A stretch of 64,000 nt of DNA from Haberlea rhodopensis (lineage: Eukaryota > Streptophyta > Magnoliopsida > Lamiales > Gesneriaceae), in the NCBI GenBank assembly GCA_907163345.1, contig CAJQUN010000035.1, positions 5,143,973-5,207,972 of the forward strand. The letters run 5' to 3'. Positions 50,501-56,500 of the stretch are shown here, in pieces. A program made the position numbers and the translations under genes. Position 1 is the stretch's first letter, and every line of letters begins with the position of its first letter. The notes under the pieces are model-generated. The model ran no database searches. It was not told the DNA's origin and worked only from the letters and a program-made list of their open reading frames with translations.

Positions 50501-53500
50501 TGAGACCAAAGAAGAGAAAGATGGCAAAAAAATTATAAATGGCAAAGGTGTCAGATTGACAAATATGCTGTTAGATCACCATTCATCAGATCCATATCAC
50601 AAAGTTACCTTCAATGTTATAGTACCAAGGAAACCAGCTTTGACTGTGACAGGAAGCTTCAGGGAATTCAATGCCTCCGCTTTTAATTTCAAGTCTCTGA
50701 GAACCACATCACCTACAGAAAACAAAGTATACCAAATCCACTATTAGCATGCATCCCAGTCTTAGATGGCATAGCAAACACATGGAGCTGATTAATCACA
50801 TAGCAAACCTTTTCAAGGTCCAATATAAATAAAGAACATACATGAGGAACAATTTGAGTGAATTACAAAGCGATCATTTTGCAATATAGAAAGGTAACAT
50901 CATATGGAAAGCAGTACCGAATCAGAACTTTTCTAGTGGCATACACCACTGAAGTGACGTGCGAAATTCTCCTAAATTCCATGAAATTTTGTTTCGCATT
51001 AGGTTTGCTTTAAGCTTCCCTGTAGTTCAAGAAACATTCTTAAATTCAATTTCTTCAGCTCAGTTTCACATATAAACTTTTTGCATCTATGTTTTCCATG
51101 AAAATTGCCGTCAATAATCAACGCAACAATTAACTTAAAGAATCCACCCATACTTTCCCTGCTCTTGATTGACTCTCCAAGACACTCAACTAGTTTGCCT
51201 AGGCTTTAACATTCTCGCCCTAGAAATTACCGTGCTCGCTCATTTGGTAGTATACATAATTCTGTCCTAGATATAATAATTTTCCTTTCGCTTGGCTAAC
51301 CACATGAGGAACAATTTGAGTGAATTACAAAGCGATCATTTTGCAATATAGAAAGGTAAAATCATATGGAAAGCAGTACTGAATCAGAAGTTTTCTAATT
51401 GGCATACACCACTGAAGTGAAGTGCGAAATTCTCCTAAATTCCATGAAAGTTTGTTTCGCATTAGGTTTGCTTTAAGCTTCCCTGTAGTTCAAGAAACAT
51501 TATTAAATTCAATTTCTTCAGCTCAGTTTCACATATAAACTTTTTGCATCTATGTTTTCCATGAAAATTGCCGTCAATAATCAACGCAACAATTAACTTA
51601 AAGAATCCACCCAATGCTTTCCCTGCTCTTGATTGACTCTCCAAGACACTCAACTAGTTTCCCTAGGCTTTAACATTCTCCCCCTAGAAATTACCGTGCT
51701 CACTCATTTGGTAGTATACATAATTCTGTCCTAGATATGATAATTTTCCTTTCACTCGATTAACCACATGGTTCTCTTAGGAGACTCATTGTAAAATGTG
51801 CCATCTGTAGATCTATCAAATTTCAGCGACAATTACTTCATACCCAAAGCATCTGTCCACCGGCTTCTTCTCTTTCTTCAATTTATGTCCACAAAGACAC
51901 AAAAGTATAGGGTATTTGTCTGCCCTTTCCAAAATTGATCCTTAAATTAAATAATAAACATAGCTTCATACAATTTAAAACAGATTGAGTGACTCCTATA
52001 AAAACTTTCATGCAAGGATTAAAAAAGGCCACCAACAAAATACATGACAGAAAAGAACGAATAGCTTGGTTATTGCTGGAACAATTTTATTGGCCTCAGT
52101 TGAAGACAGATATTGGGCGAATAGTTCAAGGTTGTCCGGTATTGCGAGAAAGCTAAAGGTCAATCTCAAAATGATGGCCTTTACACTCCGCCTATTACGG
52201 AGACAATTTAGTAAGATTTGGCAATGGAATTTGTTATCGGTCTTCCAAGAATTCAATGTGAAGCTGATTTCATCCTCGTTGCGGTTGTCCATTATTGCCA
52301 GAAAGCTAAAGACCAAGCTCAAAATGATGGCCTTTATACTCCTTTGCCTATTCCGGAGACAATTTAGTAAGATTTGGCAATGGACTTTGTTATCGATCTT
52401 CCAAGAATTCAATGTGGAGCTGATTTCATCCTCGTTGCGGTTGTCCAGTATTGCCAGAGCCCAGAAAGCTAAAGGTCTAGCTCAAAATGATGGCCTTTAT
52501 ACTCCTTTGCCTATTCCGGAGACAATTTAGTGAGATTTGGCAATTGACTTTGTTATCAGTCCTCCAAGAATTCAATGCGGAGCTGATTTCATCCTTGTTG
52601 CGGTTGATCAATTTTCTAAGATGATTCATTTTCCACCATGTAAGAGATCCTTTGATGCACTCATAGCTCATTTATTTTTTTCGGAAAATTGTTCAGTTGC
52701 ATGGTGTCCCATGTTCTATACTTCTTAGAGATATGCAAAATTCCAAATTCATTTTTGGAGGATATTGTGGAAGCTGTTCAACACGTCTTTGAGGTACAGT
52801 AGTGTGAGCTATCTACAGACAGGTGAACAAACCGAAGTGGCTAATCGTACTCTTGGCAACAGGATACGGGTCATGCATGTTGACAAACTGAAGAAATGGG
52901 ATGACGACCTTCACAGATTGAGCTTGCTTTCAATAGATAGCTCAACTGTTCTACCAAGAAAGACACCTTTTGAAATTGTCTACACCAGTGCTATGAAGTA
53001 TAGTTTGGATTTGATTGGTCTTCCTCTTTCTGCCGATGTTAATTATTGCTGATTAAAAGTGAGCAAAAGACAATGGGAAGAAATCAGAATTTCATTCCTT
53101 GTTTCTTGATTCTTGTGTGTACAAAAAATAACCTACATAGGTTCCAATTTATAGACTTCAAAACATATTCCTACTAGAACTCTAAGACTAGAAGTTAAAT
53201 CTTAATATAATTAGATGATCCTCATACTAATACAACTAAGTAACTACTAAAACTATGAGATTAATTTATCTAGGATATTTGTTATCATCCAACACGCTCC
53301 TTTAGATCAAGCTCATCAAATTTTATTTCACCAATAGGCTTCTTTCTTTTTGAAAGACTTGTGACTTCCCAATTGAAGGCATCTCTCGTCTATTGCTTGA
53401 AACCAATTTTCATCACTTTGATTCTTCTGCATAAGCCTTTGGATCACAATCTGCAAAGAGTACAAATTGATAATCTCCACATCTAAGGAATCAAATACCG

Positions 53501-56500
53501 TCATTAGAGCTAACTGCTCTTTGACTTGATATTTATTTAGTGTCAAAGGAAACATTACTTTAAGAAGATTTATTGTGTTTCAACGCTCCATGGCCACTCA
53601 TTTTTTTATCAATCCGTCCCCGAGAAATAGAATGTCCTTTGAACAATTTTGTTTTATCCACTGTCATGTCAACTGACCTTGTGTAAAGCTTTCTCAACAG
53701 TCTTCTTAGAATTTTCCTTCAGTTATTGCTCATGTGTCAATAGAGATCTTCGCCGATTTAAGTGATACGTGAGTTGGGTATCAACTCGTCAAAGAATATA
53801 ATTGTTTATCTTTGGATTCCTCTGTAGCTGTCACAATATGCTTGAACGCAAAGTTAGAGAGCCAAGAACTTTTTCAACTATCAGGATCACTGAATTTCTC
53901 GTCATTGGATTTAACAGTCTTTGAGTCAACGTTTCTCACCGGAGCTACCTTTGTGGACGCCTCGGGCTTTTTCTCCAGCCGCTTTCACAGGTGTCGCTTA
54001 GCCTAAGTCTTCGCCACCATTGTTGGTTTCTTCTCCTCATTTGGCTTCTCCGGCGCCTTCCTCTTTGGCACGGCCTTCTTGGCCAGAGGTACCGCCTTGG
54101 GTTTCGCAGCTGCTTAGACTTCAGTGTAGAGGTCGTCCTGGCTTTTGCAGCAGCGGCTGTCAGGAAAGCCCAACAACTCCCACAAAAAAATGAGGCATTT
54201 TTCAACACACCCACAGATTTTTCATCAAATTTGCTCCTTCCCGAGTTCTCAAGAAGATCGTGCTTATAAACTTTGATATTTCAAGTGGCATGAACATCTC
54301 TATACTTTTAACGTCTCTAGTACTTCGATAATTTCCACCTTACGAGCTCTTTGTGCACCAAGGGGCACGAGGACGAGTTTTCTTCTTCAGGAGCATATTG
54401 ATGCAGCACAAGTTTAATGATTTTTTTTTCATATCATTAGTTTCTTATTTTCTTATTTTCTAAATTAATTTTTAAATTAACTAATACCTTACAAATTGAA
54501 TAGTATGAGAAATAGAAACCTAATTGCATTAGCATTGGTATTGCAGAATTGCATAAGAACTATTATTATTATACTTTTTAAGTATCTGACTTGTAGTCAA
54601 ATATTTATTCAATTAATAATATTTTAAGAAACAACATTACTTTTCCCTTTCAATTGTGATTCCTATTTGTTTCGCTTGAAACACCAATTCCACTTGAAAC
54701 ACCAATTCCACTCAGTATATCTTTCGAATAGTCAATAAAAATTTACAATTAGAAAAATCTTTATTACAACATTAACTGCCTAAACACTACAAATGAACAA
54801 CTCTAGATTAATATAAGCATAGATATAGTTCCAAATAAAATGAAGCTCGTTTCACTTTCAAGAAAAGAAAATGGGCGAGTGATTGAGAAAGAGGAAAAAG
54901 AACGTATTTTCCATCAACACACCTAGTGATGGCAAGGGTATTGGCGCATGCCATACCAATATGTAACATCAAAAGTATTGTGGGTACAAAGATTGATTAC
55001 AGTCATATCCCAACATCACCACAAAAAAATTACAAATCGCATGAAGTGTGAAATCCATGCAAAAAAATGTGGAACCGCTCTCACACAAGTAAAACAATGC
55101 AACCTATACCATGGTTCATGAGCACTAAAAATTCCCAAATCAACATCCAAGGGGGAGGTACCACAACTTTTATCTCTGTGTCAAGTGTCCTAGATTAAAA
55201 TACTGTAAATTTAATCATCAATCTCAAATAACAGAGTAGAATAAGATCGCACAAAGTAAAAACAAGAGAAATTGATGATAAAGGCACATCAAACTAAATT
55301 CTGTCATGTGCAAACTGCAAATAAATGTACAAATAAATCATAAAATGTCGACAAAACAGATTAAAAGGCAGAAATAACCTTTCCACACGCTGATTCTCAA
55401 AGCTTCTGCTGACAGCCCATGCACATATTCACCCAAATACTTTCGAAGCAAATGCAGAACCTACAGTGACATAAACAAAAAAGAAGCTCAATTTACACAA
55501 TTTGAAGAATGGCTGTAGAAGTCTTCCACCATGACAACCAAAATCTCATGAAACCTGGAAATTGATATTTGGGAAAAGGATATTCCAGATGAAGATATTT
55601 TAAAAAGTTTCTGGAGAAAGCCAGTATAGTATCGCTAAAATGAACCAAGCAGAAAACGGATAGTCACATAAGACTGACAAATGGATACAAAAATGAGTAC
55701 TGAGTTTATGTTTCTACTTTTAAGGCGGTTAATCCACTAGCACTACAGGAAATTGAAGATCTTTAGAACTATCTTCTGGAAAGAAAGTACTAAGCCGTTA
55801 ATCATGGAAAACCATGTTGGTGACGGTGAGAGTGTCAGATGTTTTACCTTTCTATTATAGGTTGTGCATGCAGAGTTTATCAAACAACTACTTTTGTGGA
55901 TGAACCAGCAAACATTCACATGTTATTTTGTTTTTATTTTATGATAGATTTTTCATTTAAAACCAACTGAAAAACAATAAGCAAATGACAATTGCATGAA
56001 GGTAACTACCAAATATACATTTATTAAAAAAAGACGAAGAAGCTTCCTTCTTGTGGTATGAGTTTTCACTTCCCTTCATATATAGTGCTTACACACCAAT
56101 GTAGTCCATACATTGAGAAATAAGCTTTGCCAAAAGTATCCAACATCATTAGAGCGACAATTAGAGATTATGTACTTATTCAAACTGTTAGGCCAAATAC
56201 TATCATTCTCACGATTCTTGCACTTCCACTTTAGAGCACAGAACAACAAAACAAATAAAAAAAAAATTTAAACCTTTACATGCTTGCAACAGTAAAGCCA
56301 AACTAATTCATATATCCTCTACATGACAATTTCAGCGAACCTGTGCTTTTATGTTTGCAGTATCATAGCATTTTGATGAAGTAAATCATAAATCCGAATC
56401 ACTAAAACTTCCCAAAAACCAAAATTTGAAATAAAATAATTTCAGCAACTCATAACCCTTCATTCACCCCTTCAACATGAATCACTAACAAAATAAATTC

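Larger units (their letters stand above)
50713..55378 (-). other. VPS13 intron 2 (4.7 kb)
   Basis: Holds a 462-bp tandem duplication, a gypsy integrase fragment with internal triplication, an LTR-like segment and a Lys/Ala/Pro-rich coding remnant. The stretch 54400-55378 shows nothing recognisable. Confidence 0.8.

Noticed and set aside
53945..54269. Arg-rich (minus) and Leu-rich (plus) open frames
   Set aside because: They are alternate-frame readings of the Lys/Ala/Pro-rich remnant; simple codon bias produces both.
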